Of a stretch of 64,000 bases of DNA, positions 30,353-40,068 are shown piece by piece (the first letter of the stretch is position 1; each line of letters starts with the position of its first letter). The stretch lies in NCBI GenBank assembly GCA_938091935.1, contig CALKNV010000026.1:1-64000 (forward strand), read 5' to 3'. Origin of the DNA: an uncultured Pseudomonadales bacterium. GTDB lineage: Bacteria > Pseudomonadota > Gammaproteobacteria > Pseudomonadales > Pseudohongiellaceae. Made by a program: the position numbers and the translations under genes. The notes beneath the pieces were generated by a model. The model saw nothing but the letters and a program-made list of their open reading frames with translations, was not told the DNA's origin and searched no databases.

Positions 30353-31069
30353 ATGCGCTCATATTGCCTTTTATTTCTCTCTATTCTGGTCGTGATCACG
30401 CCACAGTCGGGCATGCCCGCCGAAGAAACCATCATTTTAGACGATGGCATCAGCGTGCGGGTGCTCTATTTTGAGCCAAGGTCATATGTCGAGAGCCCCC
30501 CTCTGGCGATATTGATGTCAGGTGGCTACAGTGATGAATTCATGGCGAGGGCCCAATTCTGGCTTGGTAAGGAGATGGTCGAGAGGGGTTGGGCTGTGGC
30601 AGTACCGATTACCGATCAGGGCAGGAAATTTTTCGTAGAGAACGGCGGCATCATTCCAGCCGTCATTAACCAGTTAAGGAAGACCCACACCATCAGCGAG
30701 CTTAAACCCATGCTGCTGGGTATCTCCAGCGGTGGAAGTGCCGCGCTGGCCATTGCAGCCGCTTCTCCCGATCTTTACACGGGAGTCATCGCTGCACCCG
30801 GCAGGATTTGGGATGCAGAAAAATTCTCAAGGCTGGGTGGACTCCAGGTGTATTTAAGGGTCGGGGAGAAGGATGATTTTCGATGGAATCGGTTGCTGGA
30901 TGAGAATGCCGCTCTGCTGCGCCAGGCAGGCGCCCGTGTGAACGCGGCAATAGTGCCCGACGCGCGTCACATATTCCCTTTAAACTGGGAGGAATTGGAG
31001 ATTTGGTTAGAGCCCCTTCAGCAGCAACGAGGATCGATTTCAAGGTCAGAGCAATCGCCGCGCCGCTGA
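30353..31069 (+). CDS. Exported alpha/beta hydrolase
   Basis: About 238 residues from the ATG at 30353, whose product starts with a Sec signal peptide (MRSYCLLFLSILVVITPQ, cleavage near MPA). The serine hydrolase elbow is GISSGGSA with nucleophile Ser; a later Asp lies in RVGEKDDFRW, and the catalytic His in PDARHIFPL. Substrate unknown. The frame is open 25 codons upstream, but the signal peptide fixes the likely start. Transcribed divergently from the ECF sigma gene, so it could share control with that system, although no ECF motif is seen on this strand. Confidence 0.78.
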   Translation: MRSYCLLFLSILVVITPQSGMPAEETIILDDGISVRVLYFEPRSYVESPPLAILMSGGYSDEFMARAQFWLGKEMVERGWAVAVPITDQGRKFFVENGGIIPAVINQLRKTHTISELKPMLLGISSGGSAALAIAAASPDLYTGVIAAPGRIWDAEKFSRLGGLQVYLRVGEKDDFRWNRLLDENAALLRQAGARVNAAIVPDARHIFPLNWEELEIWLEPLQQQRGSISRSEQSPRR

Positions 31070-31103
31070 ATTCTGGCCAAGATAGTCCCAAGGCGACTTC
31101 TGG

Positions 31104-31463
31104 TTAGAAGCGCTCCTCTTCTATCCAGTAATTACTCACAATGCCATCGGCAAATTCTATGGAAAGCGTTTCAACTCGCTCTTCCTCTACGTCGACAGAA
31201 AATATCAGGAAGACTCCGACTTCAGTGTCTTTCTCTGAGCGGTTGCGATATTTCCAGATTTCCGTGCCATCCGCGTAGTTCAGCTTGGTCACCGGATCAC
31301 CGAAAGAGTTTCTGACCCACTGCTCATCACTCTGGCCGACCTGTAAGCGACTCACATCCCCCTCATTCCATACCGTCTGTAGAGGTCTTGAATCTGAATC
31401 AACGGTCACTAGGCATCCAGTCATTGTTACAGCCAAGGCTAATAAAAGCGCTTTCTTTATCAT
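31104..31463 (-). CDS. Small lipoprotein, SmpA/OmlA-like fold
   Basis: A 119-residue lipoprotein starting at the ATG at 31463, which follows GGGGAACGAGTA; the longer frame to 31505 is unlikely. Signal MIKKALLLALAVTMTGC with a lipobox ending in TGC. The mature part has the pattern of the BamE/SmpA superfamily: SRLQVGQSDEQWVRNSFGDP followed by a strand-turn-strand (GTEIWKYRNR) and a C-terminal beta hairpin. Unlike BamE it is short and not next to a BAM gene. Probably an outer-membrane or periplasmic-facing lipoprotein of unknown partner. Confidence 0.75.
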   Translation of the reverse strand: MIKKALLLALAVTMTGCLVTVDSDSRPLQTVWNEGDVSRLQVGQSDEQWVRNSFGDPVTKLNYADGTEIWKYRNRSEKDTEVGVFLIFSVDVEEERVETLSIEFADGIVSNYWIEEERF

Positions 31464-31721
31464 TACTCGTTCCCCGTTAATATTCTTGGTTAAAATTGTT
31501 AGCATGCTGAGATGAAATCACTGCATTGAGTCCCTACAACGCACTGCGAGATCGCCTGCTATACCCCTATGACGCTACTAAGCAGAAAAAGTTACAGCGA
31601 ATTACCACGCCATCTTATCCCCGCAGCCTGAATCAAAGCTTAATAGGCACAGCGCTTTTCGATATGCTTGGCACTGCTGAATTAGACTGCGAAACCCTCA
31701 AACGCCTGCGACCCCGCAACC

Positions 31722-32672
31722 ATGAGACTATTTAATTCCTTGTTCCCACTTTGGGCCGCCCTGCTGTCAGTATTTGCCTTCTTGTATAGTGAGGTATTTG
31801 CACCTCTGCAGCCCGGGATCGTGCCCTTGCTTGCGACGGTTATGTTTACCATGGGTTTGACCCTTGAGATGGAGGACTTCAAGCGAATTGCGGCCGACCC
31901 GAGACCTGTCATGGTCGGCGTACTGCTGCAATTTATACTCATGCCACTGTTGGCAGTTGTGCTGGCAAAGATGTTTGGTCTGTCGAACCAACTTACTGCA
32001 GGCCTGGTTCTGGTAGGCAGTTGTGCGGGAGGTACGGCTTCAAACGTCATCAGCTACCTGGCGCGGGCCGATCTGGCACTTTCAATTAGCATGACTCTTA
32101 GTTCGACCCTGGTCGGTGTCATTGCAACACCTTTACTCTGTAGCTTCTATCTCTCAACCACAGTCGACGTGGACACCATGGGAATGCTGACCAGCATCAT
32201 CCAAATCGTTTTTTTGCCAGTGCTGTTGGGCACATCCATCAATCATTTTGCACCCAATCTAGTTCGACCACTGCACGGCTATCTGCCTTCTTTCTCAATT
32301 GGGGTCATACTCTTAATCATTGCGATAGTGGTCGCCCTGAATAGTGAACGCTTGCTGGAAGTAGGGCTACTCACCTTAATCGCCGTGATGCTGCATAATC
32401 TCTTTGGACTGGGCGGAGGCTTTTACTTGAGCCGCCTGCTTGGCCTCGACCTGCGCCAGAGCCATACCATCGCTATCGAAGTTGGTATGCAGAATTCCGG
32501 GCTGGGCGTTGCCCTTGCGCTTGAGTTTTTCTCTGCAACCGCAGCATTGCCTGGCGCATTGTTCAGCGTTTGGCACAATATCACCGGATCCATTCTCGCA
32601 TCGCATTGGAGCCGCAAGCGTGATTCACTCGAATACGTCATCAAAGATGATGAACAGTTAAAAGCAGAGTGA
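31722..32672 (+). CDS. BASS-family (bile acid:sodium symporter-like) transporter
   Basis: A 316-residue inner-membrane protein with about ten hydrophobic segments. Signatures are MFTMGLTLEMEDFKRI at about 41-56, GSCAGGTASNVISYLARAD (the first unwound helix of the sodium-coupled core) and IAIEVGMQNSGLGVALAL (the second). These match the SBF/BASS family, which moves organic anions such as pantoate, 2-oxoacids or bile acids with sodium. The substrate is not predictable. A monocistronic gene. Confidence 0.93.
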   Translation: MRLFNSLFPLWAALLSVFAFLYSEVFAPLQPGIVPLLATVMFTMGLTLEMEDFKRIAADPRPVMVGVLLQFILMPLLAVVLAKMFGLSNQLTAGLVLVGSCAGGTASNVISYLARADLALSISMTLSSTLVGVIATPLLCSFYLSTTVDVDTMGMLTSIIQIVFLPVLLGTSINHFAPNLVRPLHGYLPSFSIGVILLIIAIVVALNSERLLEVGLLTLIAVMLHNLFGLGGGFYLSRLLGLDLRQSHTIAIEVGMQNSGLGVALALEFFSATAALPGALFSVWHNITGSILASHWSRKRDSLEYVIKDDEQLKAE

Positions 32673-32702
32673 TTAGTATCACATCACATAAACATTAACT
32701 GC

Positions 32703-32730
32703 TTGACCCGCTTTTTTTTCGGCGTAGACT
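32703..32730 (+). promoter_or_regulatory. Sigma-70 promoter candidate
   Basis: TTGACC, a 16-base spacer containing a run of eight T, and TAGACT. Transcription would begin near 32737 and end at the strong terminator at 32908-32948, giving a discrete RNA of about 210 bases. Confidence 0.5.
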
Positions 32731-32765
32731 GCGCCGCAACGTTAAGCACAACTGGTGAAAGACCA

Positions 32766-32885
32766 ATGAACACCCAATCTATTCTAATCACCTCTCTAGC
32801 GACTATGGCCGCCGTCGGTCATCCGTCCTGCGTGCGCGTGGTTCAAAATTGGGTGGCGAGCTTGGAGCGAACTTTCTACGATTAA
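32766..32885 (+). CDS. Possible 39-codon small gene
   Basis: An ATG-started frame of 39 codons between a good promoter and a strong terminator. The peptide starts MNTQSILITSLATMAAVGHP and ends WVASLERTFYD; the first 20 residues are mildly hydrophobic. The ribosome site is weak (gaaagacc). It may be a small protein, or the transcript may act as a small RNA. No homologue is recognised. Confidence 0.35.
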   Translation: MNTQSILITSLATMAAVGHPSCVRVVQNWVASLERTFYD

Positions 32886-32907
32886 GCGGTATTTAACCGA
32901 ATCACAG

Positions 32908-32948
32908 AAAAGACCTCTAAGCGGAAAAGCCTAGAGGTCTTTTTTTTT
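32908..32948 (+). terminator. Strong Rho-independent terminator
   Basis: Stem aaagacctcta / tagaggtcttt with loop agcggaaaagcc, followed by eight T. Textbook intrinsic terminator on the plus strand. It ends the small transcription unit at 32703-32885 and insulates the MFS gene. Confidence 0.9.
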
Positions 32949-33000
32949 GCATCGATTTTTTTTGACTGCTCACTTCATGAGTGAGCACTGGGGGACTGTT

Positions 33001-34203
33001 GTGTCCAGAAAACTAAAAAGAAACATCAGCTTGATATACGGCCTGTCCTTCTTTCAATGCTTCATGCTGATAGTTCCGGTAATCGTTCCCTTCTTCGCTT
33101 CGAAGGGGCTTAGCCTTGCGGAAATATTTTATGTTCAGGCTGTGTTTGCTACGACTATAGTGTTACTCGAGGCACCTTCAGGATATTTCGCCGACATCTT
33201 CGGTCGCCGCAATGCCCTGATGGTTGGCAGTGTGCTACATGGTCTGGGATACCTGGTATTGAACTTCGCTAACGATATCTGGGGTCTTATGGTCTTCGAG
33301 ATCGTTCTCGGCATCGCGGCAAGCTTGCTCTCTGGCGCTGACCTCGCCTTGCTCTACGACACGCGCAAGGCGCTGGAGGGCGAGAAAGGTAGCGAACACA
33401 GCAAAGCAATATCCCATCTCAGCTTTACCAAGAATGCTGCGGAGGCGCTTGGCGCTCTGTTGGGTGGCACCCTGACTATCTATTCATTCGACCTACTGAT
33501 TCAGGTTCAGTCGGTTGCAGCGTGGTTGTGCCTGCTGTTTGCCAGCTTTGTTTACGAACCGCTCTATCAACAGGCCGATGCAGCGACGCATCGCATTAAG
33601 ATCATTGAGATATTGAGGCACCTGTTTATGCAGGACCCACTACTTCGGAAGATTGTCATTGCCATACCAATCTATAGTCTCGCGACGTTTAACGTCGCCT
33701 GGCTCATCCAGCCCTACTGGGAAGAGAGAGGCATGTCCTTGGCGATGTTTGGCGTACTCTGGTGTGCCCAAGGGTTTACTACCGCCATCACCACCCGCAT
33801 CGGCTTCGGCATCGAACGTCGACTCGGCGCTGCGATGACGCTAGGCCTCATAGGCATACTGCCCGTGGTCGGGCATCTTGGAATGGCAATCGCGCCCGGT
33901 AAGGCCGGAATTGTAATTGCCTTACTGCTGTTCGCAGGCGGGGGCCTGAATCAGGTCATACTGGTAAACGCTCTCAACCGCAGGGTGCCAAGCGAATTCC
34001 GCGCCACTGCGAACTCATGCACCAGCTTGCTGTTTAGGCTGCTTTTTATCCTGACCGGCCCTGTGATCGGTTGTGTGGCACAACTACAGGGACTGGAAAT
34101 GGCCCTGACCGTTATTGGTGCGTCCTATATCGCTGTATTTGCCATGGTAATGATGCCACTGATTCAAACTGTAAAAAGTATTCAGCGACGCGTTGCTGCA
34201 TAA
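33001..34203 (+). CDS. MFS transporter
   Basis: A twelve-span major facilitator of about 400 residues. The loop 2-3 signature is SGYFADIFGRRNALMVGSVL, with the usual D-x-x-GRR core. The GTG at 33001 is preceded by GGGGGA at a good distance; an ATG at 32977 has no ribosome site, and the frame further upstream runs into the terminator. Hydrophobic segments are seen throughout, with a cytoplasmic loop near residue 195-215. Substrate not predictable; the family includes drug and sugar exporters. It has its own terminator downstream. Confidence 0.9.
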   Translation: MSRKLKRNISLIYGLSFFQCFMLIVPVIVPFFASKGLSLAEIFYVQAVFATTIVLLEAPSGYFADIFGRRNALMVGSVLHGLGYLVLNFANDIWGLMVFEIVLGIAASLLSGADLALLYDTRKALEGEKGSEHSKAISHLSFTKNAAEALGALLGGTLTIYSFDLLIQVQSVAAWLCLLFASFVYEPLYQQADAATHRIKIIEILRHLFMQDPLLRKIVIAIPIYSLATFNVAWLIQPYWEERGMSLAMFGVLWCAQGFTTAITTRIGFGIERRLGAAMTLGLIGILPVVGHLGMAIAPGKAGIVIALLLFAGGGLNQVILVNALNRRVPSEFRATANSCTSLLFRLLFILTGPVIGCVAQLQGLEMALTVIGASYIAVFAMVMMPLIQTVKSIQRRVAA

Positions 34204-34221
34204 GCAATCTCTCCCCACTTT

Positions 34222-34280
34222 AGGGGTAATTACTCAGCTCAAATCCCCCCTCCCTTTCTGAGTGATTACCCCTATTTTTT
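34222..34280 (+). terminator. Rho-independent terminator of the MFS gene
   Basis: A 16-bp stem with one wobble pair (aggggtaattactcag / ctgagtgattacccct) and a 20-base pyrimidine-rich loop, followed by six T. Confidence 0.85.
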
Positions 34281-34365
34281 GGTATTTCTAGGCAGTTTCG
34301 CAGTAGTTTTAGCCAAGCCACACTGAGCGACCCATTCTAGTTCCTTGTCATTCATAGCCTTCGAA

Positions 34366-34379
34366 TGGCCCAGTTTGCT
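34366..34379 (+). promoter_or_regulatory. Sigma-54 promoter for glnK-amtB
   Basis: TGGCCCAGTTTGCT has GG at -24 and GC at -12 separated by the exact 10-base interval of RpoN promoters. It lies 176 bases before the glnK ATG, in the expected place for a nitrogen-regulated operon activated by NtrC. No convincing full NtrC dyad is seen upstream. Confidence 0.7.
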
Positions 34380-34401
34380 GCGCTAGAAGCCGTCGTGGTA
34401 A

Positions 34402-34893
<492 letters not shown>

Positions 34894-34912
34894 CAAACTA
34901 GCGAGAGAAACT

Positions 34913-36220
34913 ATGAAATCTAGATTTAAGACGACCTCCATTCTGCTAGCACTCGCAGGCATATTTTTGCCTTCCCTGGCCTTGGCGCAGGACGATCTAA
35001 ACGGTGCCAACACGGCTTGGATCCTCACGTCCACAGCATTGGTGCTGTTCATGACACTCCCTGGCCTCTCGCTCTTCTACGGTGGGCTAGTCAGAACCAA
35101 GAATGTTCTTTCTGTACTCATGCAGTGCTTCGCCATCGCAGTAGTTATCTCGATTCTCTGGTTAGTGGTTGGCTATAGCATCGCGTTTGGCCCATCAGAG
35201 TCGGCCTATTGGGGCGGCCTGAGCCGCGCCTTGTTCGCAGGAATCGATATAAACTCCATGTCCGGCGACATACCGGAAACCGTATTCGCCGCCTTCCAGA
35301 TGACGTTTGCGATTATTACCCCCGCCCTGATCGTTGGTGCCTGGGTGGAACGCATCAAGTTCTCATCAATGCTGCTGTTCTGCGCGCTTTGGACCCTGTT
35401 TGTCTACTTCCCAGTGGCCAACTGGGTATGGGGCGGAGGCTGGCTCGGCCAGATGGGTTTGATCGACTTCGCCGGCGGCACTGTGGTGCACGTTACCGCG
35501 GGTGTGGGTGCCCTAGTAACTGCATTAGTCCTCGGTCCCCGTAAAGACTTTATGCAGTCTTCTACCCTGCCTCACAATCTAACCATGAGCTTCACTGGCG
35601 CGGCCATGCTCTGGGTCGGCTGGTTTGGCTTCAATGCCGGATCCGCGCTTGCCGCAGACGGCGCTGCTGGCATGGCGCTCTTCGTGACCCATATTTCGGC
35701 ATCGGTGGGTGCCTTGACCTGGATGATCATTGAGTGGGTCAAGTTTGGTAAGCCTAGCGGCCTAGGCGCGATAACGGGCATGGTTGCAGGACTTGCCACC
35801 ATTACGCCCGCATCGGGCAGTGTCGGGCCGGCCGGCGCCCTTATAGTTGGCGCCAGTGGCGGCGTAATCTGCTATTTCGCGACCATATACCTTAAGCAAG
35901 GATTGAAAATAGATGATTCTCTGGATGTCTTCCCAGTTCACGGCGTGGGCGGCATAGTTGGGACTTTTCTGGCCGGAGTCCTGGTCTCCGGTGACCTCGG
36001 TATCTTTTCAGGCAATGGTCTGGCCGAGGGTGCAACCATGGGTTCACAGGTCATCGTTCAAATTACTGGCATCCTCAGCACGGGCGCGTATACCGCGATC
36101 ATCACTTTCATCTTGTTGAAGCTTGTCTCCGCTGTCACTGGCGGAATTAGAGTTAGCGAAGAGGCCGAACAGCAAGGTCTGGACATCAGCGATCACGATG
36201 AAAAAGGCTACTCGATGTAA
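34913..36220 (+). CDS. amtB: Ammonium transporter
   Basis: Trimeric ammonium channel of 435 residues with a cleavable signal peptide (SILLALAGIFLPSLALAQ) and eleven spans. The pore histidines are seen in GGTVVHVTAGVGALV and DVFPVHGVGGIVGTFL, corresponding to His168 and His318 of Escherichia coli AmtB. PGLSLFYGGLVRTKNVLSV is the usual first-helix signature. The start at 34913 follows a purine-rich gcgagagaaact; an out-of-family extension in the same frame overlaps glnK and is not real. GlnK blocks it by inserting its T-loop. A strong terminator follows. Confidence 0.96.
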   Translation: MKSRFKTTSILLALAGIFLPSLALAQDDLNGANTAWILTSTALVLFMTLPGLSLFYGGLVRTKNVLSVLMQCFAIAVVISILWLVVGYSIAFGPSESAYWGGLSRALFAGIDINSMSGDIPETVFAAFQMTFAIITPALIVGAWVERIKFSSMLLFCALWTLFVYFPVANWVWGGGWLGQMGLIDFAGGTVVHVTAGVGALVTALVLGPRKDFMQSSTLPHNLTMSFTGAAMLWVGWFGFNAGSALAADGAAGMALFVTHISASVGALTWMIIEWVKFGKPSGLGAITGMVAGLATITPASGSVGPAGALIVGASGGVICYFATIYLKQGLKIDDSLDVFPVHGVGGIVGTFLAGVLVSGDLGIFSGNGLAEGATMGSQVIVQITGILSTGAYTAIITFILLKLVSAVTGGIRVSEEAEQQGLDISDHDEKGYSM

Positions 36221-36238
36221 AGCACAGCGCTGGCTAAA

Positions 36239-36271
36239 GAATACGGCCGCAACTGCGGCCGTATTCTTTTT
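36239..36271 (+). terminator. Rho-independent terminator of glnK-amtB
   Basis: Perfect 12-bp stem gaatacggccgc / gcggccgtattc, four-base loop, then five T. Confidence 0.93.
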
Positions 36272-36343
36272 GGCTATGGGCAGCTAACAAGCAAAGCTTA
36301 AGAGAAACCAACCCTGTCAGGCTAGTCGCAACGCACAGAACGT

Positions 36344-36667
36344 TCACCAGTTTTTTGGCAGCCCTGGATGCTTAACACGGCGACGACGATGCTTGTCATC
36401 CCTTCGCTTGCGATCAATTTTTGCGGCACGTTTCTCCATAAACTTCGCACTGCTCTTTTGCTGGGCTACCAGCAAATAGTGGGATACTTGTCTGTAGAGG
36501 CCGGTTTTTTCGAGCAGTGGGCGTAGACCAATGCCCAAAAACAGCATGAGCCCGCAATAGACCAGAAAGACATCGATGCCGATCAACGGCATGAGCGGGA
36601 ACAGCCACAACATACCGCGATAGCTACCTGAGGCCAGGGTGCTGTATTCAAACTGTTTCTCTTGCAC
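36344..36667 (-). CDS. Small membrane protein with basic tail
   Basis: A 107-residue protein (GTG start) with a hydrophobic region at about 18-50 that can form one or two spans (MLWLFPLMPLIGIDVFLVYC), then a strongly basic helix and tail (KRAAKIDRKRRDDKHRRRRV). No family is recognised. The basic tail is likely cytoplasmic and could contact nucleic acid or phospholipid. It is 60 bases downstream of the PaaI-type gene on the same strand. Confidence 0.6.
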   Translation of the reverse strand: MQEKQFEYSTLASGSYRGMLWLFPLMPLIGIDVFLVYCGLMLFLGIGLRPLLEKTGLYRQVSHYLLVAQQKSSAKFMEKRAAKIDRKRRDDKHRRRRVKHPGLPKNW

Positions 36668-36727
36668 GGCTATCTCAGTTTGCGGTTAGCCCTTATCGAG
36701 TCAGAGAGCCTGAGCGGCCAAGGTCAT

Positions 36728-37153
36728 TCAGGCATTTTTGCGCAGCGTGGTTATTGCGTGAACCAGCTTATTTCCCTGTAAATCTGTGAAATGGGTTGCT
36801 ATCAGGCAGGTACTGCGGCCGTCATTGATGAGTTCGCCCTTGAGCCTGAAATTTGGCCCAAGCACTGGAGCAAAATAATCGATACGCATATTCACAGTCG
36901 CCGACCATTTAAAATCACTGCCTTTCTCGTAAAGTGTGCGACAGGTGTAGAGAGAAATCATATCCACATAGGTGCCGGTAAATCCTCCAAATAATTGATT
37001 ACGAGGATTTAACAGGTGCTCAGGTAGGTGCGCTTCAACTTCCACCAGACCCGGTGCTTCCGTCAGAATCTTCCATTTTCCTGATTCAACGAGGTCGCCA
37101 GCGTTGTGGCCAGGCTTCATAAAAATAGGTCTATCATCCGTGCTTTGATTCAT
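36728..37153 (-). CDS. PaaI-type hotdog thioesterase
   Basis: A 141-residue hotdog-fold protein. The central motif NPRNQLFGGFTGTYVDMISLY corresponds to the PaaI HGGxxxxxxD helix region, with the acidic residue retained; KWSATVNMRIDYFAPVLG and a C-terminal strand pattern (CLIATHFTDLQGNKLVHA) complete the fold. Probably an acyl-CoA thioesterase; substrate unknown. Confidence 0.85.
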   Translation of the reverse strand: MNQSTDDRPIFMKPGHNAGDLVESGKWKILTEAPGLVEVEAHLPEHLLNPRNQLFGGFTGTYVDMISLYTCRTLYEKGSDFKWSATVNMRIDYFAPVLGPNFRLKGELINDGRSTCLIATHFTDLQGNKLVHAITTLRKNA

Positions 37154-37291
37154 TGAGCTCTCTTCCTGACTGCTTGGCGCGCGGAGGGAATTACTGTCCT
37201 GCGTTGCGCTTGAGAATGAAGGATTTCTAGCATGTGGTCAAATCGTCTGACACTCTTATATACTGCCTGAATAACAAGAAAGGAGAGTCCC

Positions 37292-38647
37292 ATGCCAACC
37301 CGCCAGTCCCAGCACACTAACACCGAAATGGACCGATTTACTCACTACCCGTCGCGGCAAGTGCTAGTAAAACTATGCTTGACGCTATGCAGCCTATTCC
37401 TGGGTACAGCTGGCCTGGCTAACGACCTCCCCATGGCAAATCCCGAAAGCCAGGGCGTCTCTTCCGAGCGATTACAAAGGTTTCCGGCAGCGATGCAGCG
37501 CTATGTCGATCAGGATTTGCTGGCCGGCACGGTGTCGCTGCTGGCCCGCAACGGTAAAGTCATTCATCTGCAATCCCAGGGCTGGAAAGACAAAGCGAGC
37601 AATACACCCATGACCGATGATTCAATATTTTTCATCATGTCCATGACCAAGCCCATTGTCTCCACTGCGCTGATGATGCTCTACGAAGAGGGACACTTCC
37701 TGTTAACCGACCCAATAAGTGATTGGATTCCCGAAATTGCGGACAAACAGGTGATTGTCAAAGATGAATACGGCACTCACCGTGTACCCCCGGCGCGACC
37801 AGTAACTTTCAGACACGTACTGTCTCATACTGCCGGATTAGATCCCGCGGCGGATTCACTCAGCGAGGACGAGCGCGCGCTGTTGCCGCGCCTGGATAGC
37901 CTGGAGGCAACCATCCAAAGAAGGGCCTCGCTGCCACTGGCATTTCACCCAGGTGATGCCTGGCAATATGGCTCATCCACAGACTACGTTGCGCTACTGG
38001 TCGAACGCATCTCTGGTGAACCCTTGCGTGACTACTTGCAAAGAAAGATTTTTGATCCGCTGCAGATGGTGGACACCTTCTATGTCGTGCCACCCGAGAA
38101 GCGCAATCGGGTGGCATCGGTTTACAGCCCAACCGGGCCGGACCAGACCATTGAGTTTTCACGCGGCCCGGAATACAGCGACAAACCCTTTTTCGGCGCC
38201 GAGTACTATGGCGGCACAGCCGGTCTGTTTTCAACCATTTCAGATTACTGGCGCTTCTCGCAGATGCTTTTAAACGGTGGCGAATTGAACGGTGAACGAC
38301 TTCTGAGCCCGAAAACCATCAACCTGATGATTTCGAATCACAGTGGCGACGGCGATATCTATGTACGTGGCCCCGGCTATAATTTTGGGCTTGGCTTTGG
38401 CATCTTGAGTGATGCCGGAACCGCCCGAGACCCTCTCACGCCAGGCACATTTACCTGGGGCGGAGCCTGGGGCACAATTTTTTGGGCCGACCCGGTAGAA
38501 AATATGATCGGCATCATGATGACCCAAATCACTTCCTACCGACACTTGAATGTCCGCCAGGACACTGGTGTGACAGCAATGCAGGCTATTATCGATAGCT
38601 ACAGCAACCAACCATTTAGTGTGCGCGGCTACTCTGTGCTTGATTAG
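37292..38647 (+). CDS. Exported serine hydrolase, beta-lactamase/esterase VIII family
   Basis: A 451-residue exported enzyme. The signal segment lies at about residues 24-44 (VLVKLCLTLCSLFLGTAGLA). Catalytic SxxK is Ser117-Met-Thr-Lys120 (MSMTKP); the second motif is Tyr226-Gly-Ser228 (WQYGSS); the HTAGL motif is at 179-183. This is the class C beta-lactamase fold, and the overall form (VSYxxGLDPAADS-like region, no typical KTG) fits family VIII esterases or D-aminopeptidase-like enzymes more than a true beta-lactamase. AAAGGAGAG precedes the ATG. It shares a bidirectional terminator with the MBL gene. Confidence 0.9.
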   Translation: MPTRQSQHTNTEMDRFTHYPSRQVLVKLCLTLCSLFLGTAGLANDLPMANPESQGVSSERLQRFPAAMQRYVDQDLLAGTVSLLARNGKVIHLQSQGWKDKASNTPMTDDSIFFIMSMTKPIVSTALMMLYEEGHFLLTDPISDWIPEIADKQVIVKDEYGTHRVPPARPVTFRHVLSHTAGLDPAADSLSEDERALLPRLDSLEATIQRRASLPLAFHPGDAWQYGSSTDYVALLVERISGEPLRDYLQRKIFDPLQMVDTFYVVPPEKRNRVASVYSPTGPDQTIEFSRGPEYSDKPFFGAEYYGGTAGLFSTISDYWRFSQMLLNGGELNGERLLSPKTINLMISNHSGDGDIYVRGPGYNFGLGFGILSDAGTARDPLTPGTFTWGGAWGTIFWADPVENMIGIMMTQITSYRHLNVRQDTGVTAMQAIIDSYSNQPFSVRGYSVLD

Positions 38648-38725
38648 CCGGATAAATCCAGCAAGCCAAGGACGGTATGGTCACATAGAGGGATAGGTAA
38701 AGAACGCGATAGAAATCGATATAAT

Positions 38726-38755
38726 AAGAAAGGGGGCAACTGCCCCCTTTCTTTT
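38726..38755. terminator. Bidirectional Rho-independent terminator
   Basis: Perfect 13-bp inverted repeat (aagaaagggggca / tgccccctttctt) between two convergent genes. Each strand gives a GC stem with T-rich flank. Confidence 0.85.
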
Positions 38756-38769
38756 GTCACGCCTGCTTG

Positions 38770-39828
38770 CTACCTGCGCTCATCCAGCAACTGGTAAATC
38801 CTTCTTATAGCCCTTGGATCCACACCAGCCCCTCTTATCTGGCGATAGTTAGCACTGTGATTCGTCATGTCAATTTGTTGGGCAGCCCTATCCCAGCTGA
38901 CGCCCTCTCGATACATGCGGCCGGTTTTGTCCCAGAGATCGCGCAGGTAAGCCTGGAAGTTTTCAATTGGCTCCTTGGTTTCCATAACCGGACCATGGCC
39001 AGGCAACCAGTATTCGAAATCGAGCCCTTTTAATCCCTCCAGGGTGGCAGGCCATTCGTCTACATGACCATCTCCCATATAGGAGAGGCCTGGCAACATC
39101 ATGTCGCCGGTAAATACTACTCTCTCCTGGGGCAAAAATATTACTACGTCTCCGCCGGTATGCGCACGGCCAAAGTGGAGTAATTGAATTTCCCGACTTG
39201 TCCCGTTGACGCTCTGATATAAAGTCATCTTGGTGTCGAGGGTGATGTTGGGCGGTGTCGGCCGCACCTCCGGAATTGCATTCAGATAATCACGCTGCAC
39301 CCGCAAGCGCTCCTCTAAGGCACTGCGCCTGGCGGGATCCGACTCGGCTTCCACTTGGCGCTCTAGATTCGCGATGGTTGCGGGTACAGCATCGGAAAAA
39401 CTCAGAAACGTATTTTCTTCTAATACATTGCCCAGCTCACCGTTCAACTTTTTACGGGTGAACTCATGCCCTATGATTTCGATACCTGCGGGAAATGACT
39501 GATTCCCGTGGGCATGGTCAAAGTGATAATGGCTGTTGACCAGGTAGCGCACCGGTTTATCGGTGAGCGCAGGCAGCGATTCAATGAGCGCGCGGGCTGC
39601 CGCCGGCGTGACATGAGAATCCACTACCAGGGCATCATTATCACCAACCAACACCATAACATTGCTCATGGTATGGACCGAGCCAGTTCCGGTACCTAAC
39701 CAGACCCCTTCATCTACCTCGACAAAGCGATGGCTTTCCGTCTCCAATGTTTCCCTCTGAGCATTGAGCAAAGCAGGCACCAGCCCGACTATAAGCATTA
39801 GTAGTGACAGGATTGATTTGATCCGCAT
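38770..39828 (-). CDS. Exported metallo-beta-lactamase-fold hydrolase
   Basis: A 352-residue exported protein with a signal peptide (LSLLMLIVGLVPALLNAQ). The metal motif is His100-x-His102-x-Asp104-His105 (NSHYHFDHAHGN), with further ligands in HTGGD and VFTGD and the last His in YWLPGHGPV. A helical insertion of about 50 residues lies between the metal motif and the second half (EARRSALEERLRVQ-like). Related proteins hydrolyse various substrates in the periplasm; carbapenemase activity cannot be inferred. Confidence 0.9.
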   Translation of the reverse strand: MRIKSILSLLMLIVGLVPALLNAQRETLETESHRFVEVDEGVWLGTGTGSVHTMSNVMVLVGDNDALVVDSHVTPAAARALIESLPALTDKPVRYLVNSHYHFDHAHGNQSFPAGIEIIGHEFTRKKLNGELGNVLEENTFLSFSDAVPATIANLERQVEAESDPARRSALEERLRVQRDYLNAIPEVRPTPPNITLDTKMTLYQSVNGTSREIQLLHFGRAHTGGDVVIFLPQERVVFTGDMMLPGLSYMGDGHVDEWPATLEGLKGLDFEYWLPGHGPVMETKEPIENFQAYLRDLWDKTGRMYREGVSWDRAAQQIDMTNHSANYRQIRGAGVDPRAIRRIYQLLDERR

Positions 39829-40068
39829 TTTTATCGACCTCCAGGGACGGACAGGGGCACACCAGATCTGTACCCGTTAGCAGCAGGCTTGCAAACTATC
39901 CCATCAAAAACATCCTGTAAAGCAAGCTGGGCTGCGCTCCCAATACAGGCCCCGAAGAGCCAGCAGGAAACGCTGCTATTGGGCAAAATAACTATTTAAG
40001 TTGGCGAATCACACTAATTCTCAGCGGCCCCTATTCAATAGAAGCCAGCTAAGTTACTGTATTTAAAC

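Noticed and set aside
31526-31735. Open frame of 69 codons before the BASS transporter
   Set aside because: No ribosome site, no motif, and it overlaps the transporter start.
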